Assembly: GCF_902832885.1 (NCBI RefSeq) | Contig: NZ_CADFDK010000003.1 | Coordinates: forward strand, 744,001-808,000 | Reading direction: 5' to 3' | Length of the DNA stretch: 64,000 nt | Origin: Burkholderia seminalis DSM 23518 | GTDB taxonomy: Bacteria; Pseudomonadota; Gammaproteobacteria; Burkholderiales; Burkholderiaceae | Part shown: piece after piece, positions 1-8,988 of the stretch | Layout of the letters: the number at the start of each line of letters is the position of its first letter | Numbering within the stretch: the stretch's first letter is position 1 | The notes under the pieces: model-generated | Seen by the model: the letters and a program-made list of their open reading frames with translations, nothing else | Database searches by the model: none | Told to the model about the DNA's origin: nothing | Made by a program: the position numbers and the translations under genes

Positions 1-374
1 GGCAACACCAGGTCCTGCAACGTATCCTGCTGGCGGCCGGCCGTCACCGTACCGAATCCGCCCGACAGCCCGACGAACGCCTTGCGTCCGAACAGCAGGC
101 CGCCGCTCATCTTGCCGCTGTTCACGTTGAAACCGTTCTGCAGGTTGAACAGCGCGCTCAGGCCGCCGCCCAGATCCTCCGTGCCTTTCAGCCCCCACTG
201 GCTGACCGACATCTGTCCCGATTGCAGCTTGACCTGGTTGCTGGCGCCGCCGGTGTTGTGCGTGTACTGAATCGATTCGTCGATGACGCCGTACAGCGTG
301 ACCGAGCTTTGCGCAAATGCACTGCCGCACATACCGGCCGCGCATGCAAGTGTGGTCGATGCGATCCATTTCAT
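1..374 (-). CDS. Gram-negative porin, N-terminal part (cut by window edge)
   Basis: This is the start of a trimeric outer-membrane porin of the OmpC-like family found in Burkholderia. The protein opens with a signal peptide (MKWIASTTLACAAGMCGSAF, then an AQSS cleavage site). It continues with the hallmark first beta strand SSVTLYGVIDESIQYTHN and the later FGRKAFVGLSGGFGTVTAGRQ segment, both typical of these porins. A GGAG-type ribosome site lies just upstream of the ATG at 374. About 124 residues are present of roughly 350-380 usual for the family; the rest lies beyond the window. It is the last gene of the minus-strand run that includes the ureohydrolase and ABC genes and could be the outer-membrane entry route for their substrate, but the 154-bp gap leaves co-transcription open. 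Confidence 0.9.
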   Translation of the reverse strand, partial: MKWIASTTLACAAGMCGSAFAQSSVTLYGVIDESIQYTHNTGGASNQVKLQSGQMSVSQWGLKGTEDLGGGLSALFNLQNGFNVNSGKMSGGLLFGRKAFVGLSGGFGTVTAGRQQDTLQDLVL

Positions 375-528
375 TGCCGTGCTCTCCTGTCGTTGCGTGG
401 TTGATCCATCTATTGACATGTTTTTGGCTTCATTCGTCATTCAATTCGGACACCGAATTGATACGAGCGAAATCGATGCCGTTTTCCCGGGCCGCACCGG
501 CGACGCGAATCGCCGGCGCGCCCAGGCC

Positions 529-1497
529 CTACCGCGCCGCGCGAGCGCGGTGCCTGAACAGGCAGACCAGCTCGCTCGCCACGTGCGCGGCGGCCAGCGC
601 GGTAATGTCAGCGTGATCGTAGGCGGGCGCGACCTCGACCACGTCCGCGCCGACCAGGTCGACCGACGTGAGCCCGCGGATGATCGACAGCGCCTGCGCG
701 CTCGACAGGCCGCCCGGCACGGGCGTACCCGTGCCGGGCGCGAACGCCGGATCGAGCCCGTCGACGTCGAAGGTGAAATAGGTCGGCCGCGCGCCGACGA
801 TCTCGACGATTCGGGCAATGGTCGCGTTCACGCCGTGCTCATGCACCCACGCCGCGTCGAGCACCGACACGCCCATGAAATCGTCGTTCCACGTCCGGAT
901 ACCGATCTGCACCGAGTGGGCAGGATCGATCAGGCCGTCCTTGATCGCCTTGTAGAACATCGACCCGTGATTGAGGCTGTCCGGCCGATCGTCCGGCCAG
1001 GTATCGCAGTGCGCATCGAAATGGATCAGCGAAAGCGGCCGGCCGTATTTTTCCGCATGAGCGACGAGCAGCGGATAACTGATGTAGTGATCGCCGCCGA
1101 GCGTCAGCATCCGTGCACCGGCGTCGAGTATCGTGCGCGCATGCGCGACGATCGTCTCCTTGACGGTCGACGGATTGTGTACGTCGAGCCAGCAGTCGCC
1201 GTAGTCGATTACCGCATAGTCGTCGAACGGATTGATCCCCCACGGATACGGCAGCAGCACGCCGAGCTGGCTGCTCGCCGCGCGGATCGCGCGCGGGCCG
1301 AGCCGCGCGCCCGGACGGTTGGTCGTCGCGATATCGAGCGGCACGCCCGTCACGGCGAGATCGACGCCGGCCAGTTCCTTCGTATACAGACGCCGCATGA
1401 ACGACACCACGCCCGCATAGGTATTCTCCTTCGACGAACCGTATGGCGACTCGCGGCGGATCGCGCCGTCTCCACGTACGACCGACTGCTTCTGCAT
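529..1497 (-). CDS. speB: Agmatinase/guanidino-acid ureohydrolase family protein
   Basis: A 322-residue arginase/agmatinase-superfamily enzyme, cytoplasmic, predicted to hydrolyse a guanidino group and release urea. The binuclear Mn site is intact: GGDH (His137), DAHCD (Asp161, His163, Asp165) and DVDGLDP (Asp244, Asp246). Length matches agmatinases (about 305-325). Agmatine would give putrescine, but guanidinobutyrases and other guanidino hydrolases share these motifs, so the substrate is open. It begins 43 bp after the gamma-glutamyltransferase gene, in the same direction. The ABC uptake genes and aminotransferase upstream support a role in catabolising an imported guanidino or polyamine compound. 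The symbol reflects family, not proven specificity. Confidence 0.85.
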   Translation of the reverse strand: MQKQSVVRGDGAIRRESPYGSSKENTYAGVVSFMRRLYTKELAGVDLAVTGVPLDIATTNRPGARLGPRAIRAASSQLGVLLPYPWGINPFDDYAVIDYGDCWLDVHNPSTVKETIVAHARTILDAGARMLTLGGDHYISYPLLVAHAEKYGRPLSLIHFDAHCDTWPDDRPDSLNHGSMFYKAIKDGLIDPAHSVQIGIRTWNDDFMGVSVLDAAWVHEHGVNATIARIVEIVGARPTYFTFDVDGLDPAFAPGTGTPVPGGLSSAQALSIIRGLTSVDLVGADVVEVAPAYDHADITALAAAHVASELVCLFRHRARAAR

Positions 1498-1540
1498 GAT
1501 GTCATCCTTGTTTCGTGTGCCGACAATGCGGACGCCCGGG

Positions 1541-3130
1541 TCAGATGCCCAGCGCGCAGCCGTCCTTGCGATGGTCGGACGCGCCGATCAGCGTGCCGGC
1601 CTCCCAGTCGATCCGGATCGCCTGCGCGCCGCCGATCGCCCAGTTCGGCGCGACGAGGTTGAAGCCGCGTCGCGTGAGCGCTTCGCGCACCGCCGCGGGC
1701 ATCGTGCATTCGACCTCCACTTGATCGGTACCCGGCCGCGGAAAGATGCGCGGCAGGTCGATCGCCGTCTGCAGGTCCAGATCGTAGTCGAGCACCTTCG
1801 ACAGGAAGTGCGCATGTCCCATCGCCTGGTAGTGGCCACCCATCACGCCGAACGTGATCTGCACCTTGCCGTCGCGGGTCACCATGCCGGGGATGATCGT
1901 ATGCATCGGCCTCGCGTGCGGCGCGATCGCGTTCGGGTGGCCCGCTTCGAGCGTGAAGCTCTGGCCGCGGTTGTGCAGCATCACGCCCGTTTGCGCGGAC
2001 ATGATGCCGCTGCCGAACGGATGAAACAGCGAATTGATGAAGCTCGCGCAGTTGCGGTCCTTGTCGACCACGCAGATGTAGACCGTATCCTTGTGCTCCA
2101 CCGGCGCCGCGACCGGCGCGCCGAGGGCATGCAGCGCCGCGATGCGCGTGCGCAGCGACTCGACCGACGCCTCGGACAACAGCGTATCGACATCCAGCGG
2201 CCGGTAGCGCGGATCCGCGAGCAGCACGTCGCGCAACGCATACGCGACGCGCGCGGCGTCGATCTCCCGGTGCAGGCGCTCGGCGCCGAGCGGATCGTCG
2301 TTCGCGTCGAATCCTTCGAGCAGCTTCAGCATCAGCAGCGCGATGACGCCCTGTCCGTTCGGCGGACACTCGTGCACGTCGTAGCCGCGAAAACGCGCGG
2401 TGATCGGCGTCACGTATTCGCCACTGAACGCCGCGAAGTCCTCCATCGTATGCAGGCCGCCCATGCTACGCAGGCGAGCCACGATGTCCTCGGCGACCGC
2501 GCCTTCGTAGAACACGCGCGGGCCCCCTTGCGCGATCGCGTCGAGCGTGCGCGCGAGCAGCGGCTGCCGATGCACGCTGCCCGCGCGCGGCGCATGGCCG
2601 GCAACCAGCATCTGCGCGCGGCTCGTGTCGTCCAGCGACAGCAACTGCGCCTGATGGGCCCAGTCCGCGGCCGCGCGCGGCGCGACCGCATAGCCGTCGC
2701 GGGCGAGCCGGATCGCCGGCGCAAGCAGCGCGGAAAGCGGCAGCGTGCCGTGGTCGCGCGCGAGCGTCGCCCACGCGTCGACCGCGCCGGGCACCGTCAC
2801 CGCGTGCGGCGAGTGCCGCTCGATCGACGTGATGCCGAGCGCGCTCAGCCGCTCGACGCTCGCAGCGGCCGGCGCCCAGCCCGACCCGTTGAAGCCGACG
2901 ATATCGTCGCCGCCGCCGCGCGAATAAAGCGCGAAGCAGTCGCCGCCGATGCCGGTCGAGCCCGGCTCGACGACGCACTGCACCGCGCACGCGGCAATGG
3001 CCGCGTCCATCGCATTGCCGCCCGATTCCAGGATCCGGATGGCGGCCAGCGTCGACGCGGGATGCGACGTCGCGGCCATCGCGCCGGTCGACATCACCAG
3101 CGAGCGGCCCGGTTGTTCGAAATTCCTCAT
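1541..3130 (-). CDS. Gamma-glutamyltransferase family protein (Ntn hydrolase)
   Basis: A 529-residue member of the gamma-glutamyltranspeptidase family, which hydrolyses or transfers gamma-glutamyl groups after autocleavage. The N-terminal half has the family pattern SGGNAMDAAIAACAVQCVVEP and STGIGGDCFALY. The probable cleavage and nucleophile Thr is at about residue 349 (HKDTVYICVVDKD), followed by FGSGIM and the C-terminal GVMGGHYQAMGH. The start at 3130 has a GGGAGAA site; the frame stays open upstream but would run into the aminotransferase gene. There is no signal peptide, unlike periplasmic GGTs, so it probably acts in the cytoplasm. It lies 14 bp after the aminotransferase stop and is surely co-transcribed with it. 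Known relatives also include cephalosporin acylases; context favours a gamma-glutamyl-amine or similar intermediate. Confidence 0.85.
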   Translation of the reverse strand: MRNFEQPGRSLVMSTGAMAATSHPASTLAAIRILESGGNAMDAAIAACAVQCVVEPGSTGIGGDCFALYSRGGGDDIVGFNGSGWAPAAASVERLSALGITSIERHSPHAVTVPGAVDAWATLARDHGTLPLSALLAPAIRLARDGYAVAPRAAADWAHQAQLLSLDDTSRAQMLVAGHAPRAGSVHRQPLLARTLDAIAQGGPRVFYEGAVAEDIVARLRSMGGLHTMEDFAAFSGEYVTPITARFRGYDVHECPPNGQGVIALLMLKLLEGFDANDDPLGAERLHREIDAARVAYALRDVLLADPRYRPLDVDTLLSEASVESLRTRIAALHALGAPVAAPVEHKDTVYICVVDKDRNCASFINSLFHPFGSGIMSAQTGVMLHNRGQSFTLEAGHPNAIAPHARPMHTIIPGMVTRDGKVQITFGVMGGHYQAMGHAHFLSKVLDYDLDLQTAIDLPRIFPRPGTDQVEVECTMPAAVREALTRRGFNLVAPNWAIGGAQAIRIDWEAGTLIGASDHRKDGCALGI

Positions 3131-3144
3131 GGTGTTCTCCCGAT

Positions 3145-4515
3145 TCAGCGTGCGGCCAGCGACCGGCGCCATGCGAGTGTGTCGTCGAGCGCCTGTTTCG
3201 ACGCGTCGAACAACCGGTCGATTTCGTCGTGCGTGATGATCAACGGCGGGCAGAAATTGAACGTATCGCCCAGCGCCCGCGTGATCACGCCGTACGTCAG
3301 CGCCCGCTCGCCCGCATGGATCGCCACGCCTTCGGCGGGCGGGAACGGCGCTTTCGTCGCCTTGTCGGCGACCAGCTCGACAGCCGCGAGCAGCCCGGAC
3401 CCGCGTGCCTCGCCCACGAGCGGATGCGCGGCGAGATCGGCCACGCGCTGCTGGAAATGCGGGATGACGTCGCGCACGTGGTCGAGCACGCCGTCCTCGT
3501 CGTAGATGCGCAGCGTCTCGAGCGCGACGGCCGCGCAAACGGGGTGGCCGCTGTACGTGAAGCCGTGGCCGAAGGTGCCAATCTTCTCGCTTTCGGCCAC
3601 GAGCGCGCGATAGACCCCCTCGTTGACCATCAGCGCCGAGATGGGGAGGTAGCCGGCCGACAGCTGCTTGGCGACGACGATCATGTCGGGCTGCATGCCG
3701 AACGTTTCCGAGCCGAACATGTTGCCGGTCCGACCGAAACCGCAGATGACCTCGTCGGCCACGAGCAGGATGTCGTACCGTTTCAGCACGCGCTGGATCT
3801 TTTCCATATAGGTGGCCGGCGGGACGATCACGCCGCCCGACGCCATGACCGGCTCGGCAAAGAACGCGGCGATCGTCTCGGGCCCTTCGCGAAGAATCAG
3901 TTGCTCGAGCGAATCGGCGCAGCGCGTCGCGAACTGCTCCTCCGATTCGCCCGGCAGCGCATGACGATAGTAGTGCGGGCAGTCCGTATGCAGGATGCGA
4001 TCGATCGGCAGGTCGAAGTCGCGATGGTTGTTCGGCAGGCCGGTCAGGCTCGCCGACGCGATCGTCACGCCGTGGTACGCCCGCGTGCGCGCGATGATCT
4101 TCTTCTTCAGCGGCCGCCCGAGCGCGTTGTTGTAGTACCAGATCAGCTTTACCGCGGTGTCGTTGGCTTCGGAACCGGAGTTCGCGAAAAACACCTTCGA
4201 CATCGGCACGGGCGCCATCGCGATCAGTTTCTCGGCCAGCAGGATCGACGGCTCCGACGATTTGTGGCCGAACGCGTGATAGAACGGCAGCTTGCGCATC
4301 TGCCGGTCGGCTGCATCGGCCAGCCGTTGTTCGCTGAATCCCAGCGACGCGCAGAACAGGCCGCTCAGCGCTTCGATATAGCGGTTTCCTTCCGTGTCGT
4401 ATACATAAACGCCCTCGCCACGCTCGATCACCATCGGCCCGACATCGCGATGGCGGCTCAGGTTCGTATACGGATGAAGGACGTGGTCGATGTCATTCTG
4501 CTTCAGCATGTGCAT
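3145..4515 (-). CDS. Class III (omega-amino) aminotransferase, SpuC/putrescine-pyruvate type
   Basis: A 456-residue PLP-dependent class III aminotransferase. Visible landmarks are FFANSGSEANDTAVKL (about 109-124, phosphate binding), RAYHG (145-149), the VADEVICGFGRTG stretch with Asp254 and Glu255, and the PLP lysine Lys283 in VAKQLSAGY. The closest recognisable families are omega-amino acid or diamine:pyruvate aminotransferases such as SpuC. An AGGAAGG site fits the ATG at 4515; a second ATG at 4509 is also possible. It sits between the ABC ATPase and the gamma-glutamyltransferase. The neighbourhood suggests it transaminates the terminal amine of the imported compound. The amino donor cannot be fixed from sequence. 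Confidence 0.88.
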   Translation of the reverse strand: MHMLKQNDIDHVLHPYTNLSRHRDVGPMVIERGEGVYVYDTEGNRYIEALSGLFCASLGFSEQRLADAADRQMRKLPFYHAFGHKSSEPSILLAEKLIAMAPVPMSKVFFANSGSEANDTAVKLIWYYNNALGRPLKKKIIARTRAYHGVTIASASLTGLPNNHRDFDLPIDRILHTDCPHYYRHALPGESEEQFATRCADSLEQLILREGPETIAAFFAEPVMASGGVIVPPATYMEKIQRVLKRYDILLVADEVICGFGRTGNMFGSETFGMQPDMIVVAKQLSAGYLPISALMVNEGVYRALVAESEKIGTFGHGFTYSGHPVCAAVALETLRIYDEDGVLDHVRDVIPHFQQRVADLAAHPLVGEARGSGLLAAVELVADKATKAPFPPAEGVAIHAGERALTYGVITRALGDTFNFCPPLIITHDEIDRLFDASKQALDDTLAWRRSLAAR

Positions 4516-4594
4516 GGGTACCTTCCTGGTTTCGTCTCTTCCATGGTCGTGTCTTGCGTGTGCGGACCCGGCCGGAACTGGCCGTCGAATCCTG

Positions 4595-5359
4595 CTATTT
4601 GAGCCCGCCGGACAGGAATTTCTGCAACCGTCCGCTTTTCGGCATCCTAAATATGTCTCGCGGATGACCCTCTTCCTCCACAACACCCTGGTGCAGGAAC
4701 ATGACGTGGTTCGATACCTCGCGTGCGAAGCCCATCTCATGCGTGACGACGATCATCGTGCGGCCTTCGCCGGCGAGATCGCGCATCACCTTGAGCACGT
4801 CGCCGACCAGCTCCGGATCGAGCGCCGACGTCGGTTCGTCGAACAGCAGCGCGTCCGGCTCCATCGCGAGCGCGCGTGCGATCGCGACGCGCTGCTGCTG
4901 GCCGCCGGACAGATGGGCCGGGTACGCATCGGCGAAATGCGTCATGCCCACCTGTTCGAGATAGCGCTCCGCCCGCTCGCGCGCCTCCGCGCGGCCGAGC
5001 TTCAGGACGTGCAGCGGCGCTTCGACCACGTTCTGCAGCACCGTCATGTGTGCCCACAGATTGAAATGCTGGAACACCATCGCGAGCCGCGTCCGCATCC
5101 GGCGCAACTGCACAGGATCCGAAATCCTGATCCGGCCGTTGCGGTCGACCGACGTCCGCACTTCCCCGCCGCCCAGCGACACGCGGCCCGACGAAGGCGA
5201 TTCCAGAAAATTGATGCATCGAAGCAGCGTGCTCTTGCCCGATCCCGACGAACCGATCACGCTGATCACGTCGCCCGGGTTCGCTGCGAGCGAGACGCCC
5301 CTCAGGACCTCGTTGTCGCCGTAGCGTTTGTGGAGATTGTCGACAGACAGTGCATTCAT
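4595..5359 (-). CDS. Polar amino acid ABC transporter ATPase
   Basis: A 254-residue ATPase of the HisP/GlnQ group (PAAT family), energising import at the inner membrane. It shows Walker A (GSSGSGKST, about residue 37), the Q-loop region MVFQHFNLW, the signature [19 protein letters not shown], Walker [13 protein letters not shown] and the H-loop VTHEM. The ATG at 5359 overlaps the stop of the upstream permease as ATGA, indicating translational coupling. The [10 protein letters not shown] pattern is typical of lysine/arginine/ornithine/histidine and octopine systems. Together with the two permeases and the binding protein it forms a complete importer. Confidence 0.95.
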   Translation of the reverse strand: MNALSVDNLHKRYGDNEVLRGVSLAANPGDVISVIGSSGSGKSTLLRCINFLESPSSGRVSLGGGEVRTSVDRNGRIRISDPVQLRRMRTRLAMVFQHFNLWAHMTVLQNVVEAPLHVLKLGRAEARERAERYLEQVGMTHFADAYPAHLSGGQQQRVAIARALAMEPDALLFDEPTSALDPELVGDVLKVMRDLAGEGRTMIVVTHEMGFAREVSNHVMFLHQGVVEEEGHPRDIFRMPKSGRLQKFLSGGLK

Positions 5360-6096
5360 GTGGCGTGGCTCCGCGATTGAGCAAGCGTGGAAAGCGGCAG
5401 CGGCCGCAGGTGGACGAGCAGACGCCGCTCGGCGGTCCGGATCAGCAGCGCGACGAGCCCCGTCAACGCGAAATAGACGGTGCCGACGGAAATGAACGCC
5501 TCGAACGGCGCGTAGTAATTCGCGTAGGCATCCCGTGCGGCGCCCGTCAGGTCGATCAGCGTGATCGCGCTGACGAGCGATGTGCCGTGCAGCAACAGGA
5601 TGATTTCGTTGCCGTAGGCGGGCAGGAACCGGCGCAGCGCCGACGGCAGCACGATGCGGCGCCACGCGGTCGCGCGCGACATCCCGTAGGCTTGCGCCGC
5701 TTCGATTTCGCCGTACGCGGTGGTGCGAATCGCTCCGGCCAGGATTTCCACGGTATACGCGCAGGTGTTCGCGGTCAGCGCGATCAGCGCGCACCCGAAC
5801 GGGTCGCGCAGCGGCAACAACAGCGGATTGCCGCGCTGCCACGCGTCCTGGACCCACTGGAACTGACCGAATCCGTAATACACGAGCATCAGTTGCGCGA
5901 GCAGAGGCGTGCCGCGCATGAACCACGTGTAGACCGCCACCGGGCCGTGCACGACGCGGTTCGGCGACACGCGCAACACGGCCAGCGGAATCGCGAGCAG
6001 CAACCCGAGGGCCAGCGAGCCCACGGTCAACTGCACGGTGACCCACAGCCCGCCGGCGTACGCGCCGAGCAGCGCGATCCATTGTTCATGGCTCAT
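5356..6096 (-). CDS. Polar amino acid ABC transporter permease (HisM-like)
   Basis: A 246-residue integral membrane permease of the His/Glu/Gln/Arg/opine family (HEQRo). It has a hydrophobic first segment ([21 protein letters not shown]), the family motif [20 protein letters not shown], and the EAA loop [22 protein letters not shown], which contacts the ATPase. Its ATG at 6096 overlaps the stop of the other permease as ATGA, and its own stop overlaps the ATPase start the same way. The MRGTPLL motif groups it with HisM/OccM-type subunits. Confidence 0.93.
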   Translation of the reverse strand: MSHEQWIALLGAYAGGLWVTVQLTVGSLALGLLLAIPLAVLRVSPNRVVHGPVAVYTWFMRGTPLLAQLMLVYYGFGQFQWVQDAWQRGNPLLLPLRDPFGCALIALTANTCAYTVEILAGAIRTTAYGEIEAAQAYGMSRATAWRRIVLPSALRRFLPAYGNEIILLLHGTSLVSAITLIDLTGAARDAYANYYAPFEAFISVGTVYFALTGLVALLIRTAERRLLVHLRPLPLSTLAQSRSHAT

Positions 6097-6791
6097 CCGT
6101 GCAGCCTCCCCTCGCGCATGCCGCGGTTCAGGCGCACGCGGGCACGCGCCAGGCATGCCGTCGATCCCGACGTCACCAGCAGATACACCGCGCAGGCGGC
6201 CAGGTAGAACGTCATCGGCGCCTGGGTCGTGCGGCCGGCCTGGTCGGAGATGAACATCACGTCGTGCAGGCCGATCAGCGACGCGATCGCCGTCGTCTTG
6301 AGCAGCACCAGCCAGTTGTTCACGGCGGCGGGCAACGCGAGCCGCGCCATCTGCGGCAACAGGATGCGTCGAAAGGCGAGCCATCCCGAGAATCCGTATG
6401 CGCGCGCCGCCTCCATCTGGCCGCGCGGCACGCCGAGCATCGCGCCACGGAACGTCTCCGTGTAGTACGCGCCGAAAATGAAGCCGATCGTCAGCACGGC
6501 GGTGACGAACGCGTCGACGTCGGGCGCATGCAAGCCGAACGCGGCCGACAACTGGTTCAGTAGAATCTGGCCGCCATAAAACACCAGCAGCATCATCACG
6601 AATTCCGGCACGCCGCGAATCAGCGTGGTATACGCGGTGGCGGCGGACACCAGCACACGCGAGCCCGACAGCTTGGCCATCGCGCCCGCGATGCCGATGC
6701 ACACGGCGAGCGCGACGGACAACACGGCGAGCACGATCGTCACCTCGGCGCCGCGCAACAGCGCCGGCAGGTATTGCTGCAATTCGGACAT
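6093..6791 (-). CDS. Polar amino acid ABC transporter permease (HisQ-like)
   Basis: A 232-residue inner-membrane permease, partner of the following HisM-like subunit. It has the start MSELQQYLPALLRGAEVTIV, the family motif TTLIRGVPEFVMMLLVFYGG, and the EAA loop GQMEAARAYGFSGWLAFRRI. The RGVPE variant of the RGTPL motif is usual for HisQ/OccQ subunits. It lies 85 bp downstream of the binding-protein gene and is coupled to the next permease by an ATGA overlap. This two-permease arrangement is characteristic of importers for basic amino acids, opines and related guanidino compounds. Confidence 0.93.
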   Translation of the reverse strand: MSELQQYLPALLRGAEVTIVLAVLSVALAVCIGIAGAMAKLSGSRVLVSAATAYTTLIRGVPEFVMMLLVFYGGQILLNQLSAAFGLHAPDVDAFVTAVLTIGFIFGAYYTETFRGAMLGVPRGQMEAARAYGFSGWLAFRRILLPQMARLALPAAVNNWLVLLKTTAIASLIGLHDVMFISDQAGRTTQAPMTFYLAACAVYLLVTSGSTACLARARVRLNRGMREGRLHG

Positions 6792-6876
6792 AACGCTCCT
6801 TTCCAGCGCGCTCGGGGTTCATATCGGCCATGCCGGCGCATCCATGCGCGTCGGCGCGGCGCCGATCGACACGCGA

Positions 6877-7674
6877 TCAGTAGATGTCGAAATCGAAGTA
6901 CTTCTTCTCGATGGACTGATACACGCCATTGGCGCGAATGGCCGTGATCGCCTGGTTCAGTTGCTGCCGGAGATCGTCGTCGGTCTTGCGCACCGGGATG
7001 CCGTAACCCTCGCCGAGCAACGCCTTCTGCTCGGGCGTCGTACCGACGATCGGCGTGCCGACGAACTTGAAGTTCGCGCCTTCCGGTTTCGTCAGAAATG
7101 CCGAATACGCGGCGGTCGCGTCCTGCAGCGCGGCATCGATGCGGCCCGAGCGCAGGTCGAGGTAGACCTCGTCCTGGGTCGGGTAGCGCACCAGCTGCAC
7201 GCCGTTCTGCACCCAATACGCGCTCGCGTACTTGTCGGCCAGCGTGCCGCGTTGAACGCCGACGCGCTTGCCCTTCAACTCCGCCGGCGTCGCGTCCTTG
7301 ACGGGGCTGTTTTTCGCGACGACCAGCCGGCGCGGCGTGTTGTAGTACTTGTCGGTGAAGGCGACCTTCTGCTTGCGCTCCGCGGTGATCGCGACCGACG
7401 CGACGATCGCGTCGACCTTGTCGGCCATCAATGCGGGAAGCAGGCCGTCCCAGCCGATCTGCACCAACGTGCAACGGGCGTGCATCTGCGCACACAGTGC
7501 ATGGATCACGTCGATGTCGAAACCCACCGGCGTGCCGTCCGGCTGCATCGACGAAAACGGCGGATAAGCGCCTTCGTAGCCGATCCGGATGTCCTTCCAC
7601 TCTTTCGCCTGGGCCTGCGCGGCCGCCAGCATGACGGCGGCGAGCACCAGGAATCTCATCATGTGTCGTTTCAT
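6877..7674 (-). CDS. Periplasmic basic amino acid/opine-type solute-binding protein
   Basis: A 265-residue type-2 periplasmic binding protein (SBP_bac_3, HisJ/ArgT/OccT group). A signal peptide (MKRHMMRFLVLAAVMLAAAQ, cleaved near AQAKEW) precedes the mature domain. The mature domain has IRIGYEGAYPPFSS, VGFDIDVIHALC, GWDGLLPALMADKVDAI, KGKRVGVQRGT and a DLRSGRIDAALQD segment. The YPPF and FDIDV signatures are those of lysine/arginine/ornithine or opine binders. It is the first structural gene of the transport operon, 128 bp after the GntR gene, and that gap carries a palindrome. Ligand is inferred only: the downstream ureohydrolase points to a guanidino compound. Confidence 0.93.
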   Translation of the reverse strand: MKRHMMRFLVLAAVMLAAAQAQAKEWKDIRIGYEGAYPPFSSMQPDGTPVGFDIDVIHALCAQMHARCTLVQIGWDGLLPALMADKVDAIVASVAITAERKQKVAFTDKYYNTPRRLVVAKNSPVKDATPAELKGKRVGVQRGTLADKYASAYWVQNGVQLVRYPTQDEVYLDLRSGRIDAALQDATAAYSAFLTKPEGANFKFVGTPIVGTTPEQKALLGEGYGIPVRKTDDDLRQQLNQAITAIRANGVYQSIEKKYFDFDIY

Positions 7675-7756
7675 GTCGATACTCCGTAACGTGTTTCGGT
7701 GGAAATGACTGCGTGGTCGTGTTGCAGGTCTCTCGTCTGACGATTATTTCGGATGC

Positions 7757-7768
7757 CTTATCGATAAG
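7757..7768. promoter_or_regulatory. Candidate operator, palindrome CTTATCGATAAG
   Basis: A perfect 12-bp palindrome lies in the 128-bp gap between the GntR/FadR-type gene and the binding-protein gene, about 83 bp before the latter's ATG. FadR-subfamily regulators bind short AT-rich dyads in such positions, so this is a reasonable operator for the adjacent regulator. No binding has been shown, and a ClaI-centred palindrome can occur by chance. Confidence 0.4.
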
Positions 7769-7802
7769 CACGAGGCGTCGGCGACCGCCTCGCCGCGTTC
7801 CG

Positions 7803-8480
7803 TCAGTCGCCGCCCGTCATCCAGTCGCGCAATGCCGGCACGGTCGCTTCGATGTGCTCGCGTACCGCCGCCTCGAGCGCGACAGGATCCCCGCACCGGA
7901 TCGCCTCGATCAGCGACATGTGGTCGTCGCGCGACGTCTTCGGCTTGTACGCCAGCTCGAGCCACAAGCGCATGTGCGGTTCCACCATCGTATGCAGCCC
8001 GGCAATCTGCGTAATCAGGCGCTGGCGGCCGCACAGCTGGCACAGATACTCGTGAAAGCTGCGATGCACGGTCACCCACTGCTGGCCGTCCGGCTCGGCG
8101 CGCTCCATCGCGTCGATCAGGCGCGTCAACTCGTCGACATGCTGCGGCGTGATGTTCGGCAGCGCCATGCGCGCCGCCAGCCCCTCCAGCACGCCGCGCA
8201 TGCCGAATACCACTTCCATCTCGTCGACGTCGAGCCCCCGCACGACCGCGCCGCGATTCGGCCGGATCACGACCAACCCTTCGCTGGCGAGCCGGCGAAA
8301 CGCTTCTCGCACCGGCATGCGGCTCGTATTGATGTCGGCGGCGATGTCCTCCGGAATCAGGCGATCGCCCGCCTTGTACGTCCCCATCCGGATCCGGTAG
8401 AGCACGTACGCGTAGGCTTCCTCTTCCGCCGTCGCGGGAAATTGCGGATATGGCGAGGGTGTCTGTCCGTCCATGTTCAT
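7803..8480 (-). CDS. GntR family regulator, FadR/FCD subfamily
   Basis: A 225-residue transcription factor. The N-terminal winged helix spans about residues 20-85, with YRIRMGTYKAGDRLIPEDIAADINTSRMPVREAFRRLASEGLV covering the recognition helix. The C-terminal FCD ligand domain carries conserved polar and His residues around HRSFHEYLCQLCGRQRLI and near the C-terminal REHIEATVPALRDW. ATG codons at 8480 and 8474 are both possible. It is the first gene of the run leading into the ABC importer and catabolic enzymes, so it most likely represses them until the substrate or a breakdown product binds. FCD regulators usually sense organic or amino acids. Confidence 0.92.
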   Translation of the reverse strand: MNMDGQTPSPYPQFPATAEEEAYAYVLYRIRMGTYKAGDRLIPEDIAADINTSRMPVREAFRRLASEGLVVIRPNRGAVVRGLDVDEMEVVFGMRGVLEGLAARMALPNITPQHVDELTRLIDAMERAEPDGQQWVTVHRSFHEYLCQLCGRQRLITQIAGLHTMVEPHMRLWLELAYKPKTSRDDHMSLIEAIRCGDPVALEAAVREHIEATVPALRDWMTGGD

Positions 8481-8988
8481 GTCATTGCCCTGTGTCGCTA
8501 CGCTGGCTGAGCGTGCGTCGATCCATCCGCCGGGGAATCACCATCGCCCCCAATCGGAAAGTATTTTGTAAGACTGGATATTTGTATCCGTGGCTGCACT
8601 ATACGACGCCAAAAATAACCGACGATACGGGTTTACCCGTTGGCAATCGCAACGCGCGTATCCGGTCACATCCCCGCGAGCCGCGCCGATCCGGCGGCTC
8701 GAGATTCGATCGCGCATGTGTTGCCGCCCGGCAAAGTTTGCTGATTCGCTCAAGCGATCTAATGAATGATCGACCACGCGTACAAGATCGAATCGAGGTG
8801 TCGTCGATGCGCGGGGTCGCGCGCGAGAATATTCAACGCACGCCCGTCCGCCAACGGGTCGCGCGCACAGCCGTAGCGCCATACCGGATCGGCTTGTGTC
8901 GCACCAGGCAGGCGAATGTTGCAGTCGCAACGACGGCGGCGTGGCCACCGCCGGGTCAGGGCTTCCAGCGCGTCGCGCCGTCCCGTTG
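8481..8988. other. Gene-poor stretch upstream of the GntR gene
   Basis: No convincing protein is encoded here on either strand. Just upstream of the GntR gene there is an AT-rich patch containing a short inverted repeat, GGATA-TTTG-TATCC, at 8576-8589, which could belong to that gene's promoter. The rest may be decayed insertion-sequence DNA next to the transposase remnant, but I could not align it to an IS3 second reading frame. Confidence 0.4.

Noticed and set aside
1496-3505. 669-codon plus-strand frame antisense to the gamma-glutamyltransferase gene
   Set aside because: Its product is Arg/Ala-rich with no family features. It mirrors the minus-strand gene, whose motifs and ribosome site are clear.
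3229-4602. 457-codon plus-strand frame over the aminotransferase
   Set aside because: A GC-rich shadow of the minus-strand gene; it has no domain and no ribosome site.
8538-8948. 136-codon minus-strand frame beside the transposase remnant, considered as a decayed OrfB
   Set aside because: I could not match it to the DDE region or any IS3 OrfB motif in any frame, so it is not called.
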